From the NCBI GenBank assembly GCA_944324405.1, contig CALUWF010000001.1, forward strand, positions 248,001 through 312,000: a DNA stretch of 64,000 nucleotides, given 5' to 3'. The translations under genes and the position numbers were made by a program. Under the pieces are notes generated by a model. It saw only the letters and a program-made list of their open reading frames with translations, was not told the DNA's origin and did no database searches. Below, in pieces: positions 7,802 through 16,319 of this stretch (positions are counted from its first letter, which is position 1; every line of letters starts with the position of its first letter). This DNA is from Candidatus Gastranaerophilales bacterium. GTDB taxonomy: Bacteria > Cyanobacteriota > Vampirovibrionia > Gastranaerophilales > Gastranaerophilaceae.

Positions 7802-8443
7802 TTAAATCTGTCCTCCTACACGGTTATAATTAACCGGTGTCGGTTTTAATACATCATACGCACGTGCAGCGCTTTGAGCATCGCAAAAATGAATTGTATC
7901 CGGCTTAATTTCAAGCTCCCTTATTTGTCTTATTGTGCCATAATCGTTAAAATTTACTTCCAGCGCACATTTTAATCCGACTTCTTTTTCAATAACGTCT
8001 TTAAATTCAGGGTTATTTATAAAAAGATTTAACCAGGGATTAAGCTCTTTTATAGCACAGGCAACTTTTTTTGCAAAATCAAGATTTGAATTAAGCTCGT
8101 TTTTCATTGCCCCATGCAGCCTTACATGTTCAATTTCAAGACCCAGAGCATTTGCAAAAGAGCTTATCGCGCTTATTTGATAAATTACGCTTGCTTCAAT
8201 TTCTTCATCGCTGAGTTCCACTTTTCTTGAACCAAAGCCCTGAATATCTTGATAACCTATATGTGCACCGACTGAAACGTTATACTCCTTTGCAGCTTCA
8301 AGCGCTTTTTTGATACTCAGAGCATCGCCCGCATGAAAGCCTGCGGCAATATTTACGGAACTTACGTATTTTATTGTTTCCAATTCTTTTTCATTTTTGT
8401 AAACGCCGTATTGTTGGGCGCAATCACAGTTAAAATCAAACAC
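7802..8443 (-). CDS. LamB/YcsF (PxpA-like) family protein, short divergent form
   Basis: 213 residues against about 245-255 for PxpA, the 5-oxoprolinase subunit A. Family landmarks remain: 'FNCDCAQQYG' (usually LNCDxGExFG), 'VNIAAGFHAGD', 'VGAHIGYQD' (usually GAHPSYPD) and 'HVRLHGAMKN' (usually HVKPHGALYN). The partner subunits PxpB and PxpC are not nearby, and several metal- or substrate-site neighbours differ, so oxoprolinase activity is doubtful. The GTG start is supported by AAAGGAAAAGATTA. First gene of the yvcK-panBC operon. Confidence 0.8.
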   Translation of the reverse strand: MFDFNCDCAQQYGVYKNEKELETIKYVSSVNIAAGFHAGDALSIKKALEAAKEYNVSVGAHIGYQDIQGFGSRKVELSDEEIEASVIYQISAISSFANALGLEIEHVRLHGAMKNELNSNLDFAKKVACAIKELNPWLNLFINNPEFKDVIEKEVGLKCALEVNFNDYGTIRQIRELEIKPDTIHFCDAQSAARAYDVLKPTPVNYNRVGGQI

Positions 8444-8551
8444 TAATCTTTTCCTTTAATCCTCTAACTGATTATAAGAAAATTATACAACAAAATGTTT
8501 AATTATGTTAGCTGTTATGGGAATTTTCATATATTTTTACGACTCTAAGGC

Positions 8552-9214
8552 TTATCTTAAAGTATTGTATATTCTATCTCCCGCATCGCCAAGCCCGGGG
8601 ACAATATAGCCTTTTGAGTTTAATTCCTTATCGATGGCGCAGGTTATAATTCTTACGTCCTCAAAAGTCGTGCTCAGGCGCTCTACCCCCTGCGGAGCCG
8701 CAAGCAAACATATGAAGGTGATATTTTTTTGCGGTATTCCTTTTTTTACAAAGTTACCGACTCCGTCAACCGCCGAATTTCCCGTGGCAAGCATGGGGTC
8801 AAGTACAAAAACGTATGTATTTTGCGGGTCTTTTGGCGCTTCGCTTATTTTATTATAATACCAGACAGGCTGCAGCGTTCTTTCATCGCGATACATCCCG
8901 AGGTGGTGAATATGAGCCTGGGGCATCATTTCCTGTGCCACTTCACAAAACATCATCCCTGCGCGCAAAATAGGCGCTATTATTAAATTCAAATCTTCTC
9001 TGATTGTTTCGCTCTCGCACTCGCAAATCGGTGTCTTAATGGTCTTTTTCTGGGTTTGCAGATTTTTTGTCGCCTCCAAAAATACCGCATAAGATATTCT
9101 CTTTAGTGCGCATCTGAATTTTTCACCGTCTGTTTTCTCATCCCTTAAAACCGTTAAATTATGCTTTACAACCGGATGATCTATCACACAAATATTGCTG
9201 TTTTTGATTTTCAT
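8552..9214 (-). CDS. upp: Uracil phosphoribosyltransferase
   Basis: Salvages uracil with PRPP to UMP. 220 residues with 'VVKHNLTVLRDEKT', 'PILRAGMMF', 'HLGMYRDERTLQPVWYYNK', the PRPP loop 'VLDPMLATGNS' and 'GLGDAGDRIYNT' near the end. AAAGGAAAAAGT precedes the ATG and a TAAAAT promoter box lies about 35 bases upstream. It stands alone, separated from the GH57 gene by that gene's terminator; no terminator of its own was seen. Confidence 0.95.
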   Translation of the reverse strand: MKIKNSNICVIDHPVVKHNLTVLRDEKTDGEKFRCALKRISYAVFLEATKNLQTQKKTIKTPICECESETIREDLNLIIAPILRAGMMFCEVAQEMMPQAHIHHLGMYRDERTLQPVWYYNKISEAPKDPQNTYVFVLDPMLATGNSAVDGVGNFVKKGIPQKNITFICLLAAPQGVERLSTTFEDVRIITCAIDKELNSKGYIVPGLGDAGDRIYNTLR

Positions 9215-9253
9215 ACTTTTTCCTTTACCATTCCTTGCTATTATTTTACATTA

Positions 9254-9291
9254 AAAACCCCCGAAAACCAAAAAAGTTTCCGGGGGTTTTA
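9254..9291 (-). terminator. Terminator of the GH57 gene
   Basis: Strong hairpin (AAAACCCCCG...CGGGGGTTTT type, one bulge) followed on the minus strand by TTTTTAATG. It separates the GH57 gene from upp. Confidence 0.8.
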
Positions 9292-9305
9292 AATTGTTTT
9301 TTTAT

Positions 9306-11039
9306 TTAGTCAGCATATAAAGGTGCGAGTTTCTTTTCCTGTTGGGGTATAACGCCTTCTTCGATAGGAAGGTAAACTCTGTAGTCAATTTCGCTGAAGC
9401 AGTTGTCGATTGATTCGATTTTCTTTAGTTCTTCATCGTTAATTGCGTTGTTATCAATCATATCCGCGATTTTTTCAAATCTTTCGACGTGTTCCCTAAA
9501 TCTGTCTGTTGCGTAGTCTTTAGCCTGCCATGTTGTAATTAAGAACGGCCAGTCCGAACTTTGCAAGAGCAGATTTTCGCGCGCAAGCTGATTAAGCGCC
9601 CTTAAAAGCAATTTGTCCTCGGGTTGTTTTTCATGGCGCGAAACAATGTCGATTATACGTTTTTCGCAGGCATGGATAATCGGCCACATCCACTCTGTGA
9701 GGTGGTTTTGCCATACCCAGAAATGTCCGCCCTGACCCCAGCTTGATTCGGGGATTTGGATGGCTTCGGTCGGAGGATGTGCTTGCAGATATTCGCCCGC
9801 AGTCATCCTTTCCACTTCGGGAAGGTATTGCGCAAATTTTTTGATAACCTGTTTAATAAATTCCACACCTTCAAACCACCAGTGTCCGTAAAGTTCGGTA
9901 TCAAATGACACCATTACGAGCCCTTCTTTGCCGCCGTGCGCCATTTTGTAGTCGTTTAAGAGGTGGTAAATAAGAGTTGTATAGTGGTCTGAATTTGAAT
10001 TAACCTGATTCATTGCAAGCACGGGGTCGTAGAGCATTTTGTCGCCCAAATCTGTTGTGGAGGATGTTATTCTCCAATAGTGCATGCCTGAGTTAGGGTC
10101 TTTTCTGTGAAATTCTCTGTAGCAGCCGTCGCCCGGGTATCCGTCCGCTGCCGACCATACCTGGAACCCTGCTCTGTCGTTTCTACCCATCACGGCTACC
10201 TGTGCATCAGGCAACCAATATGCGCTATATGTATCATAGCCTGTTTTTTCCCTCTGCGGCAGAGGTATGTATTCAATATTTCCGTAAACTCCGATTGTTC
10301 TTCTGTTTCCTATTGAATTACCGCCTTCAATAACGTGAGATTCGGTAAAGAAGTATTCAATACCGTTGTTTTGAAGGGTAACTTCAATAGCGGGACGCCA
10401 CTTTTTCTTGCCGTCTTTGCCCGTAAATTCATAGCCCTGTCTGTAAGCGCACTCAGGCAGCCAGCAGCCTTTTGATTTTTTGCCGAACAATCTCTTTGTA
10501 GTATCGGAGCCTACTTTGAATTGTGCATTTAAGTTGGTATCTGTTGCCAAAAGCGGCGAAAAACCGTGTGTTGCGCCTGATGTTGTAATTTCAATACAGC
10601 CAAGATCCTGATATTTTTTAAATCCTGCGATTAAATCTTTATTAAATTTATTAATATAGAGGTCTTTTATGTGGTTAAACCAGTCAAAATAGTATTTTGC
10701 AAGGTATTTTAAATGTTGGGAGTGAGCAACCTCCGGATCGGGGTAGCGCTCTAAATCTCCCGATACGGCTTCAATTCGCGAGTCAAGATATTTAATAAAG
10801 CCTTCTTTTAAATGTTCATCGTTAAGTTGTTCCGCCAAAATCGGCGTAATGCCCACAGTCAGCTTTGCCTTAATTCCTTCGTCGTATAGCTCCGCTATCA
10901 TGTTGAGCAAAGGAACGTAAGTTTCAGCCATACATTCGTACAGGTTTTCTTCCCCGAAAGGCCACATACCTGCCATTCTGTAATAGGGAAGGTGCGAGTG
11001 CAACATAAATACAAATTGCCCCACTTTTTCTGATGCCAT
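9306..11039 (-). CDS. GH57 1,4-alpha-glucan branching enzyme
   Basis: 577 residues. GH57 catalytic (beta/alpha)7 barrel with 'FMLHSHLPYYR' near residue 11, the nucleophile region 'GCWLPECAY' (Glu196), the acid region 'VSFDTELYGHWWFEG' (Asp380), and a C-terminal helical domain with 'WQNHLTEWMW' and 'SDWPFLITTWQAKDYATDRF'. The latter motif is typical of bacterial and cyanobacterial GH57 branching enzymes, which transfer alpha-1,4 chains to 1,6 branches for glycogen. GGAGG lies before the ATG and a TATATT box a little upstream. It is monocistronic with its own terminator; no other glycogen gene is in the window. Confidence 0.9.
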   Translation of the reverse strand: MASEKVGQFVFMLHSHLPYYRMAGMWPFGEENLYECMAETYVPLLNMIAELYDEGIKAKLTVGITPILAEQLNDEHLKEGFIKYLDSRIEAVSGDLERYPDPEVAHSQHLKYLAKYYFDWFNHIKDLYINKFNKDLIAGFKKYQDLGCIEITTSGATHGFSPLLATDTNLNAQFKVGSDTTKRLFGKKSKGCWLPECAYRQGYEFTGKDGKKKWRPAIEVTLQNNGIEYFFTESHVIEGGNSIGNRRTIGVYGNIEYIPLPQREKTGYDTYSAYWLPDAQVAVMGRNDRAGFQVWSAADGYPGDGCYREFHRKDPNSGMHYWRITSSTTDLGDKMLYDPVLAMNQVNSNSDHYTTLIYHLLNDYKMAHGGKEGLVMVSFDTELYGHWWFEGVEFIKQVIKKFAQYLPEVERMTAGEYLQAHPPTEAIQIPESSWGQGGHFWVWQNHLTEWMWPIIHACEKRIIDIVSRHEKQPEDKLLLRALNQLARENLLLQSSDWPFLITTWQAKDYATDRFREHVERFEKIADMIDNNAINDEELKKIESIDNCFSEIDYRVYLPIEEGVIPQQEKKLAPLYAD

Positions 11040-11089
11040 ATTTATTGCCTCCGATTTTTTCTAATATAACTTTTATATCACAAAAAGCA

Positions 11090-11127
11090 AAAAAATATAA
11101 CCCACAAGAATTAGTTACATGGGTTAT
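11090..11127 (-). terminator. Terminator of the putative toxin/immunity cassette
   Basis: Perfect eight-base inverted repeat ATAACCCA/TGGGTTAT (11097-11104 with 11120-11127). On the minus strand it is followed directly by an ATTTTTTT run. It lies about 60 bases after the stop of the four-helix membrane protein. Confidence 0.7.
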
Positions 11128-11189
11128 TATTTACCCCAAAACACTGCCCTGAAGGCTAGTGTGAGGATATATAAATTTTTGTTAAAGAA

Positions 11190-11654
11190 CTATTTATTTC
11201 TTAATTTTAAGAATGTAACAATATAACTAAAAACTAAACCGCCACTTGATAGTATATATACAGTAAAAACAAAAAATAAACTGTCCTTTAGGGTTATTAT
11301 TTTTGCAAAATCATAAAAAATAAACGATATGGCCATGTTGGCAAAAATGTCAATCAGTGCGGTTATTAGTATCAACTGGCATTTTTTTGTTTTTAGGAAT
11401 AATGCATATCTGCTATTTGGAAAATTTAAAATATATTTTGTTATTTCCGTAGGGAAAAATACAAATTTATAGTAAAAACAGGCTAAAAAGACCAATAGGT
11501 ATATAAGGCAGTTTGGTATTTTTACAAATGAACCAAAGAAAGATATTAAAATCGACGATATTAAAAAAAATATCAAACTTGTGAAGTAGTGCAATATGTG
11601 CAGAAAGACAAGTAAATTTTTTTCCAAGCGTTGATTCATAGTGTTATTTTTCAT
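11190..11654 (-). CDS. Four-helix membrane protein (possible immunity protein)
   Basis: 154 residues with hydrophobic segments at about 15-38, 47-67, 91-115 and 125-148, short loops and a basic N-terminus. No named family. It follows the putative toxin gene by 13 bases on the same strand, inside a cassette with its own promoter and terminator, and shares its AT-rich composition. Membrane immunity proteins commonly sit directly after envelope-targeting toxins, so immunity is a reasonable inference from position, not from sequence. Confidence 0.7.
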   Translation of the reverse strand: MKNNTMNQRLEKNLLVFLHILHYFTSLIFFLISSILISFFGSFVKIPNCLIYLLVFLACFYYKFVFFPTEITKYILNFPNSRYALFLKTKKCQLILITALIDIFANMAISFIFYDFAKIITLKDSLFFVFTVYILSSGGLVFSYIVTFLKLRNK

Positions 11655-11667
11655 TGTTATTTTTATA

Positions 11668-12549
11668 TTATAAAACTTTATTTGTTTTAGTGATAACTTT
11701 GATAATTGTGTAGTATGGGGTTAACATTTTTACATTTTGAATTTTGCGTGCCATTTCAATTATTCCACCTTCATTTGGGTTAAAATCGTATGTATCTAAA
11801 ATGTAGGTTGTTATGCAATTATTTATGTTATCGATTTTTGATTCCAAAATCTGGACTTTTCCAAAGGCATGGTACAAATCTGGGCTTAATTCTTTTTTAA
11901 AAGCTATTGAAGTTTGCTTGATACTTTCATTAGTTTTTATGTCATTTATATTGTTTTGCAAAAATTCTTTAAATTCCTGCGAGTTTTCAATAGCTTTTGA
12001 TACAATACTATTTTCATGCAAGTATACCCCTAACACATCGTTCTTTTGGAATTGTGATTTGATTTTGTTTTTGATATCGTCTTTGAATCTGTATAAATTT
12101 TTATCTTTAATTAACTCTTCTGTAGATTTGTATGTTTTACCATTTATTTTGATGAAATCGTAGCTATCTTGAAACTGTTTTGATGCAAGTGACCAAAAGT
12201 TCTTGGCTATTGGTTCATTTTTTACATAAGCATATATAGGTATTCCATTATCCAATAAAAGTTTGTTTCTTCTTGCTTGATTGAGAATTTGCCATAATTT
12301 GTATATCATTACGGCTGTTCTATATTTTGTATAAAAAGAATTTTCGGTTTTTTTATTTTTGCTTTCTGTTTCCATTTTATTTGTATCTATCTCAATTCTG
12401 CATTTGCAGTTAGGATGTGGTTTTTGTGGAATTTTATCTGTATTATTAAATTTTTTACCACTTAGCTCTTTGCATGATTTACAACTATTGTTTTCAGCAA
12501 TCCAAATGTAGCCTCTATCAGTTTCTTCAACCCTTCCTTTTAGCGTCAT
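11668..12549 (-). CDS. Putative polymorphic toxin: MuF-like Cys/His motif plus colicin-M-like C-terminus
   Basis: 293 residues. Residues 14-52 carry 'C23-x-x-C26...L-x-G-K-x-F...HPNC-x-C' (His45, Cys48, Cys50), the pattern at the C-terminus of phage MuF/SPP1-gp7 head proteins, also used as a toxin leader. A basic helical linker follows (about 60-110). The C-terminal part (about 165-290) contains 'VLGVYLHEN', 'YHAFGKVQI' and 'DTYDFN' (Asp252, Tyr254, Asp255) followed by 'GGII', in the same order as in colicin M, a lipid II phosphodiesterase. The His-Arg that follows YD in colicin M is not present. No signal peptide. AGAGGT precedes the ATG. The colicin M comparison is from memory and unproven; a remnant phage protein is the alternative. 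Confidence 0.55.
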   Translation of the reverse strand: MTLKGRVEETDRGYIWIAENNSCKSCKELSGKKFNNTDKIPQKPHPNCKCRIEIDTNKMETESKNKKTENSFYTKYRTAVMIYKLWQILNQARRNKLLLDNGIPIYAYVKNEPIAKNFWSLASKQFQDSYDFIKINGKTYKSTEELIKDKNLYRFKDDIKNKIKSQFQKNDVLGVYLHENSIVSKAIENSQEFKEFLQNNINDIKTNESIKQTSIAFKKELSPDLYHAFGKVQILESKIDNINNCITTYILDTYDFNPNEGGIIEMARKIQNVKMLTPYYTIIKVITKTNKVL

Positions 12550-12582
12550 GTTAACCTCTATAGCTATGTATGCGATAAGAAC

Positions 12583-12611
12583 AATATAACTTATTTTTAA
12601 TAATGTTGCAA
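12583..12611 (-). promoter_or_regulatory. Promoter of the toxin-like gene
   Basis: TTGCAA (12606-12611), a 17-base spacer and TATATT (12583-12588) give a near-consensus vegetative promoter on the minus strand, about 34 bases before the ATG. Confidence 0.7.
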
Positions 12612-12618
12612 TTACCTA

Positions 12619-12634
12619 TATTACTCAAGTAATA
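12619..12634. promoter_or_regulatory. 16-bp palindrome next to the toxin promoter, candidate operator
   Basis: TATTACT-CA-AGTAATA, a perfect seven-base inverted repeat, begins eight bases upstream of the -35 hexamer of the toxin-like gene. This is a position expected for an operator or activator site. Confidence 0.4.
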
Positions 12635-12642
12635 CTAATTAT

Positions 12643-12677
12643 GCATAAATCCCCGCACAATATGCGGGGATTTATGC
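12643..12677 (-). terminator. Terminator after the acetate-CoA ligase gene
   Basis: Perfect 15-base stem GCATAAATCCCCGCA with its complement around a five-base loop, just past the stop of the ligase gene. The trailing minus-strand sequence is not a clean T run, but the stem is very stable. Confidence 0.65.
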
Positions 12678-12692
12678 AATATAGTTGTACTC

Positions 12693-14849
12693 TTACTTAG
12701 CGCAAGCGCAGGCATCATCCATGCCAAGAGCTTTTTTAGCTTCTTCAAGGCGCACTTTGATACGTCCGTCAACTGCGATACCTTCGCCTGTTTTTTCAGA
12801 AATTAGCAGCGGGTTAATGTCTAATTCGTCGATGAATTTAAAGTCATTAACAAGTTGAGATAATCTCAAAAGTGTTTCTTGAATTTGACCTATTTGAGCA
12901 GGTGTTGTGCCTCTTGCACCTTCAAGAAGTTTGTACGCTTTAACCGATTTAATCATATCCATAGCATCGTTATCCGTTAAAGGTGCAATTCTGAATGTTA
13001 CATCTTTCATAACTTCAACAAATACACCGCCCAGACCGAACATCATCATAGGGCCGTATTGCGGATCTGTTGCAATACCGCAGACCATCTCACGCGAACC
13101 TTTTACCATTTCCTGAATGATAACGCCTTCAAGGCCTTCCAAGAGTCCTTTTGCTTCAAGTCTTTGAAGGAGCGCTTTGTATTCGTTTCTTAATTGTGTT
13201 TCGTCTTTGATATTAACTACAACGCCGCCCACGTCCGTTTTGTGCGAAGTTGTCTTTGATGTCATTTTCATAACAACCGGATAGCCGATTTCATTGCCAA
13301 GTTTTGCAACTTCTTCTTCATTTGTTGCAAGACCGTATTTGCAGGCTCTTATACCGTATGCTTCAAGAACATCAATTGATTCTAAAGTTGTAAGCTGTGC
13401 TCTGCCTTCTTTTAGAGAATTTTTGATGATTGTTTCGACTTTTGCTTTATCTACGTTGTAAGTCGGGATTGAACCTTGCGGTTTTTCCATCCATTGACGC
13501 TGTTCATCAAGCCTTGTCATAGCTTCTGCGGCTTCTTCGGCGTACATATAAAACGGCATATTAACATTCATATTTGCAATTTTTGTAAAGAAGTCCGATG
13601 TTGTCATAAATACACCGATAATCGGTTTTTGAGGATTTTTAGCCTTAATTTCCATCAAAGCCTGAGCAACGTCGATGTCTTTTAAGCCGAGGAACGGAAG
13701 ATAGATTACCGCAATCATATCAACGTTTTCATCCTGCAAAACGGTTTCAAGAGTTTGTTTATAGTGCTCAATGGGTGCTGAGGCTATCATATCAATCGGG
13801 TTTTTAACAGATGCAGCAGCAGGCAAGAAGCTTCTTAGTTTTTCTTTTGTTTCATCCGTTATTTTTGCCATTTGCATGCCCGATTCGCAAACCGCATCGG
13901 TTGCCATAATGCCTGGGCCGCCAGAGTTTGTAATAATTGCTACTCTGTTGCCTTTTGGTATGGGGCAGTTAGAGAATGCTTTTGCGTTAGCAAAAAGGTT
14001 TTTAAGTGAGAATTCTCTTATAACGCCTGATTGCTTTAAAAGTGCAGCCGCTGCTTTATCCGCACCCGCAAGAGAACCCGTGTGAGAGCTTGCTGCGGAA
14101 GCGCCCGCTGCAGAGCGTCCTGCTTTAAGGGCTAAAATGGGTTTTTTCTTTGTAATTCTTGTGGCAAGTTTTCTGAAGTTTTGCGGATTTTGGATTGATT
14201 CCATATAAAGAAGGATTTGTTTTACATCGTCGTCATTTTCCCAATATTCAAGCATGGTTTCGGCGTTAATATCGGCCTGATTACCGATTGAAACAAATTG
14301 GGCAAAGCCGAGGTTTAAGTCTTTTAAAATGTTTAAAATACCGCCGCCGAGCGCACCGGATTGGGATACAAAACCGATATCGCCCTTAACGGGAAGGGAT
14401 TCCGCAAAAGTAGCGTCCATTTTAACGTTGTCATTTGTATTTAAAACACCGAGGCAGTTAGGGCCGACACATCTCATACCATAGTCGCGGACTTTTTGAA
14501 GAAGTTGTTTTTCAAGTTCAGCACCTTCTCTGCCTGTTTCTTTAAAACCTGCCGTTATAATGCAAAGACCTTTAATACCTTTGTTGTGGCATTGATCGAT
14601 TGTATCGAGTACAAATTTTGCATTTACGACAATGACCGCCAAATCTACTTCACCGGGCACTTCGTCTATTGAAGTGTAGGCTTGAAAACCTTCTATTATG
14701 CCGCCTTTGGGGTTAACGGGATAAATATTTCCGTTGAATTTATAATCTCTCAATCTCTGCATTATTTCGGAGCCGATTGTTTTAGGTTTTGTTGAAGCTC
14801 CTATTACAGCTATTGATTTCGGTTTCATAATTTTGTCAAGTACGTTCAT
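12693..14849 (-). CDS. Acetate-CoA ligase (ADP-forming), fused alpha-beta
   Basis: 718 residues. Converts acetyl-CoA (or other acyl-CoA), ADP and phosphate to acid, ATP and CoA, a fermentative ATP-yielding step. Domain order: CoA-binding Rossmann domain ('SIAVIGASTKPKTIG', 'VGPNCLGVLN'), succinyl-CoA-synthetase-like domain with the phospho-His region 'SHTGSLAG', then a C-terminal ATP-grasp domain ('YPVVMKMTSKTTSHKTDVGGV', 'VQEMVKGSREM', 'GLGGVFVEVMKD', 'DINPLL'). ATG at 14849 is chosen because AAAGGTC precedes it and it gives the usual 'MNVLDKIMKPKS' start; the frame is open to 14942. Downstream of the radical SAM gene by 23 bases. Confidence 0.92.
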   Translation of the reverse strand: MNVLDKIMKPKSIAVIGASTKPKTIGSEIMQRLRDYKFNGNIYPVNPKGGIIEGFQAYTSIDEVPGEVDLAVIVVNAKFVLDTIDQCHNKGIKGLCIITAGFKETGREGAELEKQLLQKVRDYGMRCVGPNCLGVLNTNDNVKMDATFAESLPVKGDIGFVSQSGALGGGILNILKDLNLGFAQFVSIGNQADINAETMLEYWENDDDVKQILLYMESIQNPQNFRKLATRITKKKPILALKAGRSAAGASAASSHTGSLAGADKAAAALLKQSGVIREFSLKNLFANAKAFSNCPIPKGNRVAIITNSGGPGIMATDAVCESGMQMAKITDETKEKLRSFLPAAASVKNPIDMIASAPIEHYKQTLETVLQDENVDMIAVIYLPFLGLKDIDVAQALMEIKAKNPQKPIIGVFMTTSDFFTKIANMNVNMPFYMYAEEAAEAMTRLDEQRQWMEKPQGSIPTYNVDKAKVETIIKNSLKEGRAQLTTLESIDVLEAYGIRACKYGLATNEEEVAKLGNEIGYPVVMKMTSKTTSHKTDVGGVVVNIKDETQLRNEYKALLQRLEAKGLLEGLEGVIIQEMVKGSREMVCGIATDPQYGPMMMFGLGGVFVEVMKDVTFRIAPLTDNDAMDMIKSVKAYKLLEGARGTTPAQIGQIQETLLRLSQLVNDFKFIDELDINPLLISEKTGEGIAVDGRIKVRLEEAKKALGMDDACACAK

Positions 14850-14872
14850 TTTTTGACCTTTCTTTTTTGTTA

Positions 14873-15502
14873 TTAATATCCTTCTTTTATCCATTCTCTG
14901 TTTCTGAATTTTGCGCCGAGGCTCTTTGCGATTTGTTCGCATTTTTCTATATCTACGTTGTATTTGTCCTCTTCAAATTTTGAAACGACACTCATTGTGG
15001 TGTCTATGCCTTCTTTTACACATTCTTTTGCAAAATCCAGCATTGCCTCGTATGCTCCTTCAAATTTCGGTTGGGAAATTTCCCTGTAAAGCTTTTCATT
15101 CTGGGCGTTTAAACTGATTGAAATACTGTCAATCAGCCCTTTTAGCTCGGGTACAATGTTTTTCTTATTAACAAAATTTCCATGTCCGTTTGTGTTAATT
15201 CTGATTTTAAGTTCCGGCATTTCTTTTTTAATATATTGGCAGATTTTTTTAACTTCTTCAAATTTTATCAAAGGCTCGCCGTAGCCGCAAAATACAATTT
15301 CTCCGCCTTCAAGTATTTTTTTGGCGGAGTTTTTAATTTGTTCTATAACGTCTTTAGCTGTGACATTTTGCACATCAAGCCATAAATTTGCCCCTTTGAC
15401 GTCGTCTTTTATATCCCTTACGCAAAACCTGCAAGCGTTAGTGCAAGCGTTTGTTATGTTTATGTATGCCTTTTGCCCTAGAAAATATACCAAATTTGAC
15501 AC
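14873..15502 (-). CDS. TatD-associated radical SAM protein
   Basis: 209 residues. Radical SAM core with the 'CTNACRFC' cluster motif after 'YFLGQKAYINITNAC', the 'GYGEPL' SAM-binding stretch, 'INTNGHG' and 'SISLNAQN'. Length and motif spacing fit TIGR04038, small radical SAM proteins found beside or fused to TatD; no tatD is in this window. Substrate unknown. The GTG start is supported by TGAGG. It likely shares a transcript with the downstream acetate-CoA ligase. Confidence 0.85.
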   Translation of the reverse strand: MSNLVYFLGQKAYINITNACTNACRFCVRDIKDDVKGANLWLDVQNVTAKDVIEQIKNSAKKILEGGEIVFCGYGEPLIKFEEVKKICQYIKKEMPELKIRINTNGHGNFVNKKNIVPELKGLIDSISISLNAQNEKLYREISQPKFEGAYEAMLDFAKECVKEGIDTTMSVVSKFEEDKYNVDIEKCEQIAKSLGAKFRNREWIKEGY

Positions 15503-15589
15503 TTAAAACCTCAAAAAGCTTTATACATAAATTTTCACACAAAAAGTTTTTAAATCAAGAAAAATCTAATAAAGAATAAGGTTTAAACT

Positions 15590-15967
15590 TTAATCAACTT
15601 GAGAATTTAAAAGCACATCCGCCGTAAGCGCCGCCATTTCGCGTGCGCGTTCGGGAGAAACTCCCTTTTGCACATAGCCTTTCGTTAAATCTTCTACAAA
15701 ATCATTCATTAATTGAAATGTAAAAATATCATCTTCAACTGTTTGTCTGTTTATAGAGGGCATAGTCCTTTGGCCTTGTGCCCTGTTTACCATGGAACGT
15801 CCGTATTGATCCTCGGGAACAAATTTAAGAAGATCGCCGTTTTGAACGGTGTCATTTTGCACTTCTTTTGCTTCACCGCTCTTGTCCGGTTGTGAAGGTG
15901 CTTTGTGGCCCTGGGGATTAAAACCCATAGGACTTGCGCCGTTCATATTTCCTATATTGTTATTCAT
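15590..15967 (-). CDS. Hypothetical protein (125 aa)
   Basis: The N-terminal half is low-complexity, rich in Asn, Gly, Pro and Gln and probably disordered. The C-terminal half (about 80-125) is predicted helical, 'DDIFTFQLMNDFVEDLTKGYV...GVSPERAREMAALTADVLL'. No signal peptide or membrane segment. TAAGGAG lies eight bases before the ATG. Monocistronic. No family recognised; possibly lineage-specific. Confidence 0.7.
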   Translation of the reverse strand: MNNNIGNMNGASPMGFNPQGHKAPSQPDKSGEAKEVQNDTVQNGDLLKFVPEDQYGRSMVNRAQGQRTMPSINRQTVEDDIFTFQLMNDFVEDLTKGYVQKGVSPERAREMAALTADVLLNSQVD

Positions 15968-16319
15968 TTAATCTCCTTAAAATTTAAATCGTGTTTTTTT
16001 GGATTTTATTATATAAAACATGAAAAAAAATTTTTTTGCCAGTAATATAGAAAATTTATATACTTTTTTATTTTTCAATAAATTAAATACCCTAAAAATT
16101 CAATAAAATCAATAGTCTATCGGGTATATAATTGTGCTTAACAAAACTTAATAAAAAAAAGCCAAGTTTATAAAAACAATGGCTTAACAAGGATGACAAT
16201 AAAGTTAATATATGGTGTATTTATTAGGTTTTCAACTCTTACATTTTATCTTTCGGCACACTGCTTCCACACTTTATTTTTTTATATCAAAAATCCTCCG
16301 TTTGATGTAGAATAATCTT
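15968..16319. other. AT-rich intergenic region
   Basis: 352 bases between divergent genes. It holds the ribosome binding site of the minus gene (15969-15974), a small hairpin AAGCCA/TGGCTT at 16159-16185 whose minus-strand side runs into eight T residues, and the -10 box for the glycosyltransferase. No supported gene. Confidence 0.6.
16308..16313 (+). promoter_or_regulatory. -10 box, leaderless start of glycosyltransferase
   Basis: TAGAAT ends six bases before the ATG at 16320. The upstream sequence carries no Shine-Dalgarno and in fact contains CCTCC, the opposite polarity. Confidence 0.5.

Noticed and set aside
16193-16316. 40-codon plus-strand frame before the glycosyltransferase
   Set aside because: AAGG is directly fused to the ATG, the peptide is low-complexity and it overlaps the promoter of the next gene.
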